Of a stretch of DNA of 64,000 nt, positions 26,051 to 34,450 are shown in pieces. Both the position numbers and the translations under genes were made by a program. Each line of letters starts with the position of its first letter. Within the stretch, counting starts at the first letter, position 1. Under the pieces are notes generated by a model, which saw only the letters and a program-made list of their open reading frames with translations, searched no databases and was not told the DNA's origin. Source of the stretch: Actinomadura oligospora ATCC 43269 (lineage in GTDB: Bacteria; Actinomycetota; Actinomycetes; Streptosporangiales; Streptosporangiaceae); contig NZ_JADG01000016.1 of assembly GCF_000518265.1 (NCBI RefSeq), positions 214,733 to 278,732 on the forward strand, read 5' to 3'.

Positions 26051-27409
26051 ATGAGCACATCGGTGGACGTCGTCGTGATCGGAACCGGCCCCGGCGGGGA
26101 GAACGCCGCGGGGCTCCTCGCGGACGCGGGCCTGTCGGTCGTGGCCGTCGAGTCGCGCCTGGTCGGGGGCGAGTGCCCGTACTTCGCCTGCGTCCCGACC
26201 AAGATCATGGCGCGCGGGTCCGACCTGCTCGCCGAGGCCCGCCGCGCGTCCGGACGGGCCGGGACGACGACCGTGACGCCCGACTGGGCCCCGGTCGAGG
26301 CGCGCATCGCCGACGAGGCCACCAGCCACTGGAACGACCAGGCCGCCGTCGACCGCCTGACGTCCCGGGGCGTCCGCGTGGTCAGGGGGCGCGGCCGGAT
26401 CACCGCGCGCGGCGAGGTCGCCGTCGGCGACGAGACGTTCAGCGCGTCCCGGGGCGTCCTGCTGAACACCGGCACCAGCCCCACCGCGCCGCCGGTCGAG
26501 GGCCTCGCCGACCTCCCGTACTGGACGAACCGGGACATCGTGAAGGCCACCACCGCGCCCGCCTCGATGCTGGTGCTCGGCGGCGGCGTGGTCGGCGCGG
26601 AACTCGCGCAGATCTTCTCCCGGTTCGGCACCCGCGTGACGATCGTGGAGGTCGCCGACCGGCTTCTCGCGCTCGACGAGCCCGAGTCGTCCGCGCTGGT
26701 CGAGGACGTCTTCAGCGACGAGGGCATCGTCGTCCGGACGGGCGCGAAGGTGACGTCGGCGTCCTACGACGGCGTCACGTTCACCCTGGCCCTCCCCGAC
26801 GGCGACCTCACCGCCGAGCGCCTGCTCGTCGCCGCCGGACGCCGTCCCAACATCCGCGACCTCGGCCTCGAGCACTACGGCGTGGACGAGACCGTCCGCG
26901 CCCTCCCGGTCGACGACGGCCTGCGCGTCACCGACGGCCTCTGGGCGATCGGCGACATCACCGGCAAGGGCGCCTTCACGCACATGTCGATGTACCAGTC
27001 CGCGATCGCCGTCCGCTCCATCCTCGGCCAGGACGGCCCGCCCGCGATGTACCACGCCGTCCCGCGCGTCACCTTCACCGACCCGGAGATCGGCGCGGTC
27101 GGCCTCACCGAGGCCCAGGCCCGCGACCAGGGCCTCAACGTCCGCGTCGGCACGACGAAGATCGCCGACTCCACCCGCGGCTGGATCCACGGCGCACCCG
27201 GCAACGAGGGCTACATCAAGCTCGTCGAGGACGCCGACAAGGGAATCCTCGTCGGCGCCACCGCCGCCGGTCCCTACGGCGGCGAGGTCCTCGGAGCCCT
27301 CGTCACCGCCGTCCACGCCCGCGTCCCCACCGACACCCTCCGCACGATGATCTACGCCTACCCCACCTTCCACCGCGCCATCGAGTCCGCCCTGGCCGAC
27401 CTCACCTGA
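26051..27409 (+). CDS. Class I pyridine nucleotide-disulfide oxidoreductase-like flavoprotein
   Basis: A 452-aa FAD/NAD(P) enzyme. FAD motif GTGPGG at 11-16, redox cysteines C42 and C47 in GGECPYFACVPTK (spacing conserved, intervening residues unusual), NAD(P) motif GGGVVGAE and C-terminal dimerisation domain. The usual HPT catalytic His-Glu dyad of lipoamide dehydrogenase is replaced by YAYPT (435-439), as in MerA- or SthA-like members, so it is unlikely to be a classical E3. AGGAAGG precedes the ATG. Substrate unknown; mercuric reductase-like or transhydrogenase-like activity is possible. Confidence 0.85.
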   Translation: MSTSVDVVVIGTGPGGENAAGLLADAGLSVVAVESRLVGGECPYFACVPTKIMARGSDLLAEARRASGRAGTTTVTPDWAPVEARIADEATSHWNDQAAVDRLTSRGVRVVRGRGRITARGEVAVGDETFSASRGVLLNTGTSPTAPPVEGLADLPYWTNRDIVKATTAPASMLVLGGGVVGAELAQIFSRFGTRVTIVEVADRLLALDEPESSALVEDVFSDEGIVVRTGAKVTSASYDGVTFTLALPDGDLTAERLLVAAGRRPNIRDLGLEHYGVDETVRALPVDDGLRVTDGLWAIGDITGKGAFTHMSMYQSAIAVRSILGQDGPPAMYHAVPRVTFTDPEIGAVGLTEAQARDQGLNVRVGTTKIADSTRGWIHGAPGNEGYIKLVEDADKGILVGATAAGPYGGEVLGALVTAVHARVPTDTLRTMIYAYPTFHRAIESALADLT

Positions 27410-27493
27410 CCCCGAGCCCCCCCGAACGCCGCGCCCGCCATCATCCCCGCCCCTGCTGACATTCTCTGGGGGCGGGCGGGGGAGGATCGGAGG

Positions 27494-29476
27494 ATGAACC
27501 GTCTCAAGGACGCGACCAGCCCGTATCTGCTGCAGCACGCCGGGAATCCGGTGGACTGGTGGGAGTGGGGCGAGGACGCCCTGGCGGAGGCGCGGCGGCG
27601 AGATGTCCCTGTTCTCCTTTCTGTCGGATATGCGGCTTGCCACTGGTGCCACGTCATGGCACATGAGTCGTTCGAGGACGGGGCGACGGCGTCGTTGATG
27701 AACGAGCTGTTCGTCAACATCAAGGTCGACCGCGAGGAACGGCCGGACATCGACGCGGTCTACATGGAGGCCACGCAGGCGATGACCGGGCAGGGCGGAT
27801 GGCCCATGACGGTGTTCATGACGCCGGACGGGGAGCCGTTCTACTGCGGGACCTACTTTCCGCGTGAGCATTTCCAGGCGTTGCTGCGGGCCGTCCACAA
27901 GGCGTGGACGGAGCAGCGGGACGACGTGGAGCGGCAGGGGCGGCATGTCGTCGAGGCGCTGGCGTCCAAGGACGGGGCCGGGCTCGTGGGCGGGTTCGCC
28001 CCGGACGGGGACGTGCTGATCGTCGCCGCCCGGTCGATGGCCGACGACTACGACGCGGCGCGCGGCGGGTTCGGGGGCGCGCCGAAGTTCCCGCCGTCGA
28101 TGGTCCTGGAGTTCCTGCTCCGGCATCACGTGCGCACGAGGGACGACCAGGCGCTCGCCATGGCCGGGAACACGCTGGAGGCGATGGCCCGGGGCGGGAT
28201 GTACGACCAGCTCGGCGGGGGCTTCGCGCGGTACTCCGTGGACGCGTCGTGGGTCGTTCCGCACTTCGAGAAGATGCTGTACGACAACGCGCTCCTCGCC
28301 CGGGTCTACGCGCACTGGTGGCGCATCACCGGCAGCCCGTTCGCGCGCCGGATCGCCTTGGAGACCTGCGACTGGATGCTCCACGACCTGCGGACGGCCG
28401 AGGGCGGGTTCGCCTCGGCGCTGGACGCCGACAGCGAGGGCGAGGAGGGCCGGTACTACGTCTGGACGCCCGCGCAGCTGGAGGAGGTCCTCGGCGCCGA
28501 GGACGCGGCGTTCGCCGTCGAGCTCTTCGATGTCACGGGGACGTTCGAGCACGGGACGTCCGTCCTGCAGTTGCTGCACGACCCGGACGATCGCGCGCGC
28601 TACGAGCGGATCCGCGCGGCGTTGCTGGCGGCGCGGGAGCTGAGGATCCCGCCCGCGCGGGACGACAAGGTCGTCGCGTCGTGGAACGGGCTCGCGGTGG
28701 CGGCGCTCGCGGAGTGCGGGGCGTTGTTCGCGCGACCTGACCTGGTCAGGGCGGCGGAGGAGACGGCCGGGCTGCTGGTGAACGTCCACCTGCGGGACGG
28801 GCGGCTGACCAGGACGTCCCGGGATGGTGTCGCCGGGGCCAATGCGGGCGTGCTCGATGACTACGGAAATGTGGCGGAAGGGCTACTCGCGCTGCACGGC
28901 GTCACGGGCGACCCGACGCACCTGCGGCTCGCCGGTGAACTGCTGGAGACGGTGCTCGAGCACTTCTCCGACGGCCAGGACGGTTTCTACGACACGTCCG
29001 ACGACGCCGAGCGGCTGTTCCAGCGGCCCAAGGACCCGACCGACAACGCGTCGCCGTCCGGGCAGTTCGCGGCGGCCGGCGCGCTGCTCTCGTACGCCGC
29101 GCTCAGCGGTTCCATGTGGGCGCGCGAGGCGGCCGGGGGAGCGCTCGCTCCCGCCAAGGTCCTCGTCGAGCGGGGCGCGGCCCGGTTCGCCGGGTGGGGA
29201 CTCGCCGTCGCCGAGGCGAATCTCGCGGGTCCGCTGGAGATCGGGATCCTCGGTGAGGCGGACGACCCGCGCACGCACGAGCTGCACCGGACGGCGCTCA
29301 TGGCGACCTCGCCCGGCGCGGTCGTGAGCATCGGCGTGCCGGGGACGAGGGACATCCCCCTGCTGGACGGCCGTCCGCTGGTGGACGGCGTGCCGACGGC
29401 GTACGTGTGCCAGGGTTTCGTGTGCCGGCTGCCGGTCACGTCCACCGCGGCGCTCAGCCGCGAACTACAGGAGTAA
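27494..29476 (+). CDS. DUF255 thioredoxin-like protein (YyaL/spermatogenesis-associated 20 family)
   Basis: A 660-aa cytosolic protein: an N-terminal thioredoxin-like domain (about 1-165) with CHWC at 49-52 (AACHWCHVMAHESFED), then a six-hairpin (alpha/alpha)6 glycosidase-like barrel (about 180-580) containing ARGGMYDQLGGGFARYSVD and PHFEKMLYDNA. Cellular substrate unknown. The usual position in actinobacteria is a few genes after mca, as here; mycobacterial counterpart recalled as Rv1084. Strong GGGGAGG stretch upstream of the ATG. No signal peptide. Confidence 0.9.
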   Translation: MNRLKDATSPYLLQHAGNPVDWWEWGEDALAEARRRDVPVLLSVGYAACHWCHVMAHESFEDGATASLMNELFVNIKVDREERPDIDAVYMEATQAMTGQGGWPMTVFMTPDGEPFYCGTYFPREHFQALLRAVHKAWTEQRDDVERQGRHVVEALASKDGAGLVGGFAPDGDVLIVAARSMADDYDAARGGFGGAPKFPPSMVLEFLLRHHVRTRDDQALAMAGNTLEAMARGGMYDQLGGGFARYSVDASWVVPHFEKMLYDNALLARVYAHWWRITGSPFARRIALETCDWMLHDLRTAEGGFASALDADSEGEEGRYYVWTPAQLEEVLGAEDAAFAVELFDVTGTFEHGTSVLQLLHDPDDRARYERIRAALLAARELRIPPARDDKVVASWNGLAVAALAECGALFARPDLVRAAEETAGLLVNVHLRDGRLTRTSRDGVAGANAGVLDDYGNVAEGLLALHGVTGDPTHLRLAGELLETVLEHFSDGQDGFYDTSDDAERLFQRPKDPTDNASPSGQFAAAGALLSYAALSGSMWAREAAGGALAPAKVLVERGAARFAGWGLAVAEANLAGPLEIGILGEADDPRTHELHRTALMATSPGAVVSIGVPGTRDIPLLDGRPLVDGVPTAYVCQGFVCRLPVTSTAALSRELQE

Positions 29477-29477
29477 T

Positions 29478-29492
29478 TGGACTCGGAGTCCA
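29478..29492. promoter_or_regulatory. Palindrome TGGACTC-G-GAGTCCA after the DUF255 gene
   Basis: A perfect 7-bp-arm palindrome two bases past the stop codon is followed by CTTTTG. The one-base centre makes a stable RNA hairpin unlikely, so a protein binding site for the next gene is as plausible as termination. A further TACCA-CT-TGGTA palindrome lies at 29536-29547. Confidence 0.4.
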
Positions 29493-29674
29493 CTTTTGTC
29501 GGGGCGTGACCTTGATCTCTCCTGTGGTTGGTGTTACCACTTGGTAGCGGAGACGGGACTGACCCAAAGCGGCCCAAAGGAGCCGGGTGCCGGCGGTGAC
29601 GCCGGGTATCTGGACTCTGGTCGCGAATCTGAGCCATAGTCGGTGGTTCCACCGATCGACGAGGGAGCGATGCC

Positions 29675-30844
29675 GTGCGCAAGCCGGGCCGCCGGGTTCT
29701 GCCGACGATCATCGGCGCTTCGGTGGTGACCACCCTGGCCGTGAACACGGCCGTCGTGGTCGCCTACGACGGCCGCGCGCACCACGCACCCGGCACGATG
29801 AGCGGACGGTTCGTCGCCGCGTCCAACGACTCGGCGCTCTCGCCGCGGGCCGTCGCGCCGCTCGGCAAGCGGCTCGCGCCCCAGGTGCTGGTCGCCGGGG
29901 CCACCACGCTGCCCGCCGACGTCGTCGCCAAGGTCAGGGCCATGAAGGGCGTCCAGGGCGTCGAGACCGTGGACGCCGTCCAGGCCGAGATCGGCGGCAA
30001 GCGGGTCGGGCTGTTGGGCGTCAACGTCTCGACCTTCCGCGACTACACGCCCGAGCCGACCGCCAAGTCGGACGCGCTGTGGCGCAACATCGCGGGCGGC
30101 GACGTCGCGATCTCGTTCACCATGGGCAACGACGGCGGCGTCGCGCTCGGCAGCCGCGTCCCGGCCGGCGGCAGGGACCACCCGTCCGAGCTGCGCGTCG
30201 GCGCGTACGCGACGATGGGCATCGGCGACGTGGACGCGGTCATCTCGCACCAGACCGCGATGTCGCTCGGCCTGCCGTCCGGCAACGCGATGCTGGTCAG
30301 CGCCCCGAAGATGGACTCGGCCAAGCTGCTCAAGGCGGTCCGCAAGGCGCTGCCGAAGGGCGTGCGGGCCGTCGAGGTCGACCCGAAGATCGACTATCCG
30401 GCGCCCGGCAAGGTCTCCGGCACGCCCGGCAAGGTGATGACCGCGACGCAGGTGCAGACCGTGATCCGCGCCGCCGCGTCCCGGATCGGCTGGCCGTACG
30501 TGTGGGGCGGCGAGTCGGAGTCGGAGGGCGGCTACGACTGCTCGGGCCTGCTGCTCTACGCCTTCAACAAGGCCGGGATCCGGATGCCGCGCGTCGCGGC
30601 CGACCAGGCCCGCACCGGGTACGTGCTGCCGTTCAGCCAGGCGCAGCCGGGTGACCTGCTCATCTGGGCGAACGACCCGACCGCGCCCGGCTACATCTCG
30701 CACATCGCGCTCTACATCGGCGACGGCAAGATGATCGTCGCGCCGCACACCGGGACGGACGTCCAGATCCAGAGCGTGTACTTCCGCAACTTCAAGGGCG
30801 CGATCCGGGTCAGCCCGCAGATGGCCGCCCGCGCCGCGGGCTGA
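29675..30844 (+). CDS. NlpC/P60 (C40) cell-wall peptidase with extra N-terminal domain
   Basis: A 389-aa exported protein. A signal anchor lies at about 8-32. An N-terminal domain of about 200 residues (70-245) contains TLPADVVAKVRAMKGVQGVE and LGVNVSTFRDY, recalling the extracytoplasmic core of FtsX/MacB-type permeases; that is a resemblance only. The C40 domain is at about 265-385 with catalytic Cys289 (YDCSGLLLY), His343 (SHIALYIGDG) and a third polar residue near HTGT. It should hydrolyse peptidoglycan stem peptides. GTG start at 29675, RBS GGGAG. Confidence 0.86.
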   Translation: MRKPGRRVLPTIIGASVVTTLAVNTAVVVAYDGRAHHAPGTMSGRFVAASNDSALSPRAVAPLGKRLAPQVLVAGATTLPADVVAKVRAMKGVQGVETVDAVQAEIGGKRVGLLGVNVSTFRDYTPEPTAKSDALWRNIAGGDVAISFTMGNDGGVALGSRVPAGGRDHPSELRVGAYATMGIGDVDAVISHQTAMSLGLPSGNAMLVSAPKMDSAKLLKAVRKALPKGVRAVEVDPKIDYPAPGKVSGTPGKVMTATQVQTVIRAAASRIGWPYVWGGESESEGGYDCSGLLLYAFNKAGIRMPRVAADQARTGYVLPFSQAQPGDLLIWANDPTAPGYISHIALYIGDGKMIVAPHTGTDVQIQSVYFRNFKGAIRVSPQMAARAAG

Positions 30845-30895
30845 CACCCACCCGCCCGCGCCAAGGGCTGACGCCCGTCCGGGCGCGCCCGCTCC

Positions 30896-31552
30896 CTAGA
30901 GCGGGCAGCCCGCGGCGAGGAACACGAGGTTGTGGTCGATCAGCTCGGCCATGTCCTCGAAGTCGACGACGCCGTCCATCCACGCGTACATCGCCGACAT
31001 CAGGACGCCGGTGACGGCCCACGCGAGCGCGTCGGCGTCCAGGTCGCCCGGGGGACGTCCGGTGCGCTCGGCGACGAGCTCCTTGAGGACGCCCTGCGTT
31101 CCGGACCGCATCGCCTCGATCATCCTGGCGCGGACGGCCGGGACGTTCGCCGTCAGCCGGAGCCTGGCCATGACGAGCCCGCGCTCCTCGAACATCTCGG
31201 GCAGCAGCTCGCGGAACACCCGGCGGAGCGCCTCGATCGGGGGCAGCTCCGGCGGCTGCTGCCGGAACACCTCCACCATGACCGGGTCGTACTCGTCCGA
31301 GACGATCACGTCCTCCTTGGTGGGGAAGTACCGGAAGAACGTGCTGGGCGAGATCTCCGCGGCGGCGGCGATCTGCTCGACCGTGGTGTCGTCGTAGCCC
31401 TGGCGCTCGAAGAGGCGCAGGGCGTGGTGCTGGATCGCCCTGCGCGTCTTCAGCTTCTTGCGCTCCCGCAGCGGCAGCCGGTCCAGCGGGTCCTCGGAAC
31501 GGGCGGCCCGCTGCTCAGGAGGCGATGTGCTCATGCTCCGATTCTCGTGCAT
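30896..31552 (-). CDS. TetR/AcrR family repressor, probable regulator of the MFS exporter
   Basis: A 218-aa regulator: helix-turn-helix at about 30-80 (RRAIQHHALRLFERQGYDDTTVEQIAAAAEISPSTFFRYFPTKEDV) with the family YF..KED ending, then an all-helical ligand-binding domain. The first codons overlap the end of the MFS gene by 38 bases if ATG 31552 is used (AAGGA lies eight bases before it); ATG 31534 is possible. Co-directional and downstream of the exporter it presumably represses; the palindrome upstream of the exporter is a likely operator. It is closely similar in its N-terminus to the TetR at 59413. Confidence 0.9.
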   Translation of the reverse strand: MHENRSMSTSPPEQRAARSEDPLDRLPLRERKKLKTRRAIQHHALRLFERQGYDDTTVEQIAAAAEISPSTFFRYFPTKEDVIVSDEYDPVMVEVFRQQPPELPPIEALRRVFRELLPEMFEERGLVMARLRLTANVPAVRARMIEAMRSGTQGVLKELVAERTGRPPGDLDADALAWAVTGVLMSAMYAWMDGVVDFEDMAELIDHNLVFLAAGCPL

Positions 31553-33026
31553 CGGCCGCGTCCTTCGCGGGACGGGGGAGCGACCGCCACACCAGGACGG
31601 CCATCACCAGCGACACGGCGGCGGACCCGACGAGGACGGCGGCCATCCCGGAGGTGTAGGCGTCCCGCGCGTCGTGCAGCAGCGCCATGTCGCGGGTCCT
31701 CTCGGCCAGCGCCACGGCCTGGCCGACCGACTCGCGCGCGGCGTGTGGGGCGTCCGGCCCGAGCTGGTCGCGGTAGACCGCGGACGACACGCTGCCGAGC
31801 GCGGCGACGGCGAGCGCGCCGCTGGTCTGCCGGATGGTCTGCACGAGGCCCGAGCCGCGTCCGGCCTGGTCGTCCGGGAGGCCCGCGAGCGCCAGGTCCA
31901 TCGCCGGGACGAGCGCGAACCCGGTGCCGATCCCGGTGATCGCGAGCCACGTCGCGATGAACGCGTAGGGCGAGCCGGGCTCGCTGAATGCGCCGAGCAC
32001 CAGCCCGGGGACGAGCAGGAGCAGTCCGGTGAGGATGAGCGCCTTGTGCCCGAACCGTGGCGCGAGCCGGTCGACGGCGATCCCGGCGACCAGCAGCCCG
32101 GCCATCAGCGGGATCATCCGCAGCCCGGTGCCGAACGCGTCGGCTCCGCGCACCGCCTGGAGGTACTGCGGCAGGACGAACAGCGCGCCCGACATCACCA
32201 CGGTGCCGACCGCCCCCGCGACCGTCCCCCAGAGGAACGAGGGGGAGCGGAACAGGCGCAGGTCCATCAGCGGCTGCCGGATCCGCGACTCGTAGGCGAC
32301 GAGCGCGCCGAGCAGCGCGAGCCCGGCGCCGATGGAGGAGACCACGACCGGGTCCGTCCAGCCGTTCTCGGGGGCCTGGATGACGCCGTAGACGAGCAGC
32401 GCGAGGCCGGACGCCGACAGGGCCGACCCGGCGAGGTCCAGCTTCGGCGTGGACGGGTCGCGGGACTCCGGCAGCAGCGCCGCGACCGCGACCATGCCGA
32501 CGACGACCATGGGGACGTTGACCAGGAAGATCGAGCCCCACCAGAAGTGCTGGAGCAGGACGCCGCCGAGGAGCGGCCCGAGCGGCAGGCCGAGCGCCAT
32601 CGACCCGGACCAGACGGCGATCGCGCGGGTGCGCTCCTCCGGCGGGAAGATCGCGGGGAGCATCGACATGGACAGCGGCATCACCATGCCCGCGCCGATG
32701 CCCATGCCCATCCGCGCGACGATCAGGCCGCCCGCGCCGTCCACGAGGCTCCCGGCGAGCGAGGCCGCGCCGAACAGGCCAAGGCCGAGGAGCAGCAGCC
32801 GCTTGCGGCCGAACCGGTCGCCGAGCAGCCCGGCGGGCAGCAGCAGCGCGGCGAACACCAGCGCGTAGGCGTCCACGATCCACTGCAGCTGGCTGGTGCC
32901 CGCGTGCAGCTCGACGGAGAGCGTCGGCAGCGCGACGTTCAGGATCGTCAGGTCGAACCCGAGCGCGAGCAGGGCGAGCGCGAGCGCCCCGAGCCCCCAC
33001 CAGCGCCGTGTCTTCGCGGACAGCAT
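31515..33026 (-). CDS. MFS drug exporter, DHA2/EmrB family
   Basis: A 503-aa proton-coupled exporter with about 14 transmembrane helices. Motif A-like GDRFGRKRLLLLGLGLFG is near 70-87 and LGFDLTILNVALPTL is at the start of helix 1. Related to QacA/EmrB, so a role in exporting drugs or dyes is likely. I chose ATG 33026: AAGAAGG lies nine bases upstream, whereas the GTG at 33035 abuts it. Operon with the TetR gene (overlap), directly downstream of a TGAGAGT palindrome. Confidence 0.9.
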   Translation of the reverse strand: MLSAKTRRWWGLGALALALLALGFDLTILNVALPTLSVELHAGTSQLQWIVDAYALVFAALLLPAGLLGDRFGRKRLLLLGLGLFGAASLAGSLVDGAGGLIVARMGMGIGAGMVMPLSMSMLPAIFPPEERTRAIAVWSGSMALGLPLGPLLGGVLLQHFWWGSIFLVNVPMVVVGMVAVAALLPESRDPSTPKLDLAGSALSASGLALLVYGVIQAPENGWTDPVVVSSIGAGLALLGALVAYESRIRQPLMDLRLFRSPSFLWGTVAGAVGTVVMSGALFVLPQYLQAVRGADAFGTGLRMIPLMAGLLVAGIAVDRLAPRFGHKALILTGLLLLVPGLVLGAFSEPGSPYAFIATWLAITGIGTGFALVPAMDLALAGLPDDQAGRGSGLVQTIRQTSGALAVAALGSVSSAVYRDQLGPDAPHAARESVGQAVALAERTRDMALLHDARDAYTSGMAAVLVGSAAVSLVMAVLVWRSLPRPAKDAADARESEHEHIAS

Positions 33027-33059
33027 GACGGTCACCCTTCTTTGAAAGTTCCTCTGAAG

Positions 33060-33074
33060 TGAGAGTAACTCTCA
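33060..33074. promoter_or_regulatory. TetR-type operator upstream of the MFS exporter
   Basis: A perfect 7-bp palindrome TGAGAGT-A-ACTCTCA sits 34 bases upstream of the exporter ATG. A weaker echo TGAAAGTT / AACTCTCAAAAG overlaps on each side. Size and position suit autoregulation by the TetR protein of the same operon. Confidence 0.6.
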
Positions 33075-33127
33075 AAAGATGGTGCCTGTCAATGCGATGC
33101 CCGTGCTGGCCCCCGACTCCAGGCGGG

Positions 33128-33143
33128 TGTAATTTTGATTACA
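33128..33143. promoter_or_regulatory. Palindrome TGTAAT-TTTG-ATTACA at a start codon
   Basis: A perfect six-base inverted repeat whose last base is the A of the ATG of the gene at 33143. Binding here would block translation or a leaderless start; no Shine-Dalgarno sequence is visible upstream. An AT-rich island in otherwise GC-rich DNA. Confidence 0.6.
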
Positions 33144-33664
33144 TGACTACGAGCGAATCGATCGAGGCCGTGCGCGGATGGTTCGCGGGACGGCTGCCGG
33201 ACGGCTGGTTCGAGGCCGCGCCGGAGATCGTGCTGGACCGCGAGGAGATCGGCGTCGTCGGCCGCCTCCCCGAGCCGTCCGCAGCCACCGACGTGTCGCC
33301 CACCGAGCGCGCCGAGATGCTCGCCGGGCACGTCCAGCGGTTCCGCGAGGGCACCCGCGACCAGCGCATCGCCATCGCCCGCGAGGCCGAGCACCGGTTC
33401 GGGCAGAAGGTCTCCTGGGGCGCGTCCTGCGGCGACCACCGCGAGATGTTCACCACCCTGTCGGTGCCCGTCATGACCCGCCTGCGCCAGCCCGAGCGAC
33501 GCGTCCTGGACACCCTCGTGGAGGCCGGTGTCGCCCGCAGCCGCAGCGACGCCCTCGCCTGGTGCGTCCGCCTCGTCGGCAAGAACACCGACGAGTGGCT
33601 CACCGAACTCCGCACCGCCCTGGAGCACGTCGAGCGCGCCCGCGCCGCGGGCCCCCAGGCCTGA
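33143..33664 (+). CDS. Uncharacterised actinobacterial protein, possible RHH-type C-terminus
   Basis: A 173-aa soluble protein that I do not recognise functionally. Central Gly/Ser/His motif EHRFGQKVSWGASCGDHREMFTTLSVPVMTRL; C-terminal part RVLDTLVEAGVARSRSDALAWCVRLVGKNTDEWLTEL looks like a ribbon-helix-helix-style domain used by small DNA-binding proteins. ATG 33143 is chosen because the longer in-frame start lies upstream of the AT-rich palindrome that overlaps it; autoregulation is therefore plausible. Not part of a visible operon. Confidence 0.75.
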   Translation: MTTSESIEAVRGWFAGRLPDGWFEAAPEIVLDREEIGVVGRLPEPSAATDVSPTERAEMLAGHVQRFREGTRDQRIAIAREAEHRFGQKVSWGASCGDHREMFTTLSVPVMTRLRQPERRVLDTLVEAGVARSRSDALAWCVRLVGKNTDEWLTELRTALEHVERARAAGPQA

Positions 33665-33838
33665 CCGAAACCCACCCCGACCCCTGCCCTCCGTCGCGGG
33701 TCGGGGGCCGCGGGCCTGGCCGGGCCGGGCTCCGACATCCCTTCTCGTATCTCGTCGTCGCAGGTCAACGAGGCGTAACCGGGATTTGCCCGATCTTCGC
33801 GAGCGGGTGGTGGGGGTTTTGGGAAGGGCCCGCCTAGG

Positions 33839-34405
33839 GTGATCTTTGTGGGAGGACTCCGCTGCCTGGACGGGTCGGCGCTCGCGGTCGTGCCGGTCGC
33901 GGCGCGGGACCGGCGCGGGCTCGCCTACGAGGTCACCCTCGAGCTGCGGCGCGACGGCGACCTCTTCGGACGCGTCGGAGAGCGCTGCGGCTACTTCCTC
34001 GGCGACCTGGCGCGGCGCCTGGCCGTCGCGCGCGCGGACGACTCCCCGCAGGCCCTGGCCTGGCCCGATCCGGACGACCGGTTCCCCGACCCCGCGGACG
34101 AGCGCTGGATCTCCGGACCTGGGACGGGCTGCGAGCCCGAGCTGTTCGCCTTCCGGTACCGGGACCGGGGCGATCTCGCCAGCACCGGCGAGCTGCGGTG
34201 CAGCGTGCGCACGTCGGCCGCGTGGGTCGGCCCGCACCGGTCGCCGGACGGCCGCTGGCGGCTCGCCCGGCGGGCGGTCGTGGAGGCGTGGGGCGCGGGC
34301 GGACGGGGCGTCCGGGCCGTCCTCACAGCGGGACAACTCGCCGAATTCCTGGCGGAACTTCTCGCCGAGGCCGATCGTCTTGGACCAACCGTGGGCCATA
34401 ATTGA
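33839..34405 (+). CDS. Uncharacterised protein upstream of the cis-prenyl transferase
   Basis: A 188-aa hypothetical protein, no signal peptide or membrane segment. Trp/Arg/Gly-rich middle (PELFAFRYRDRGDLASTG, SAAWVGPHRSPDGRWRLARRA) and a C-terminal helix TAGQLAEFLAELLAEAD. I know no characterised relative. GTG at 33839 follows AGGGTG; GTG 33848 is an alternative. It ends 45 bases before the prenyl transferase and may be co-transcribed with it. Confidence 0.65.
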   Translation: MIFVGGLRCLDGSALAVVPVAARDRRGLAYEVTLELRRDGDLFGRVGERCGYFLGDLARRLAVARADDSPQALAWPDPDDRFPDPADERWISGPGTGCEPELFAFRYRDRGDLASTGELRCSVRTSAAWVGPHRSPDGRWRLARRAVVEAWGAGGRGVRAVLTAGQLAEFLAELLAEADRLGPTVGHN

Positions 34406-34450
34406 GCGTCGTTTCCGTCAAGAAACGATCGCGCGAGGGGGTGCCCACAC

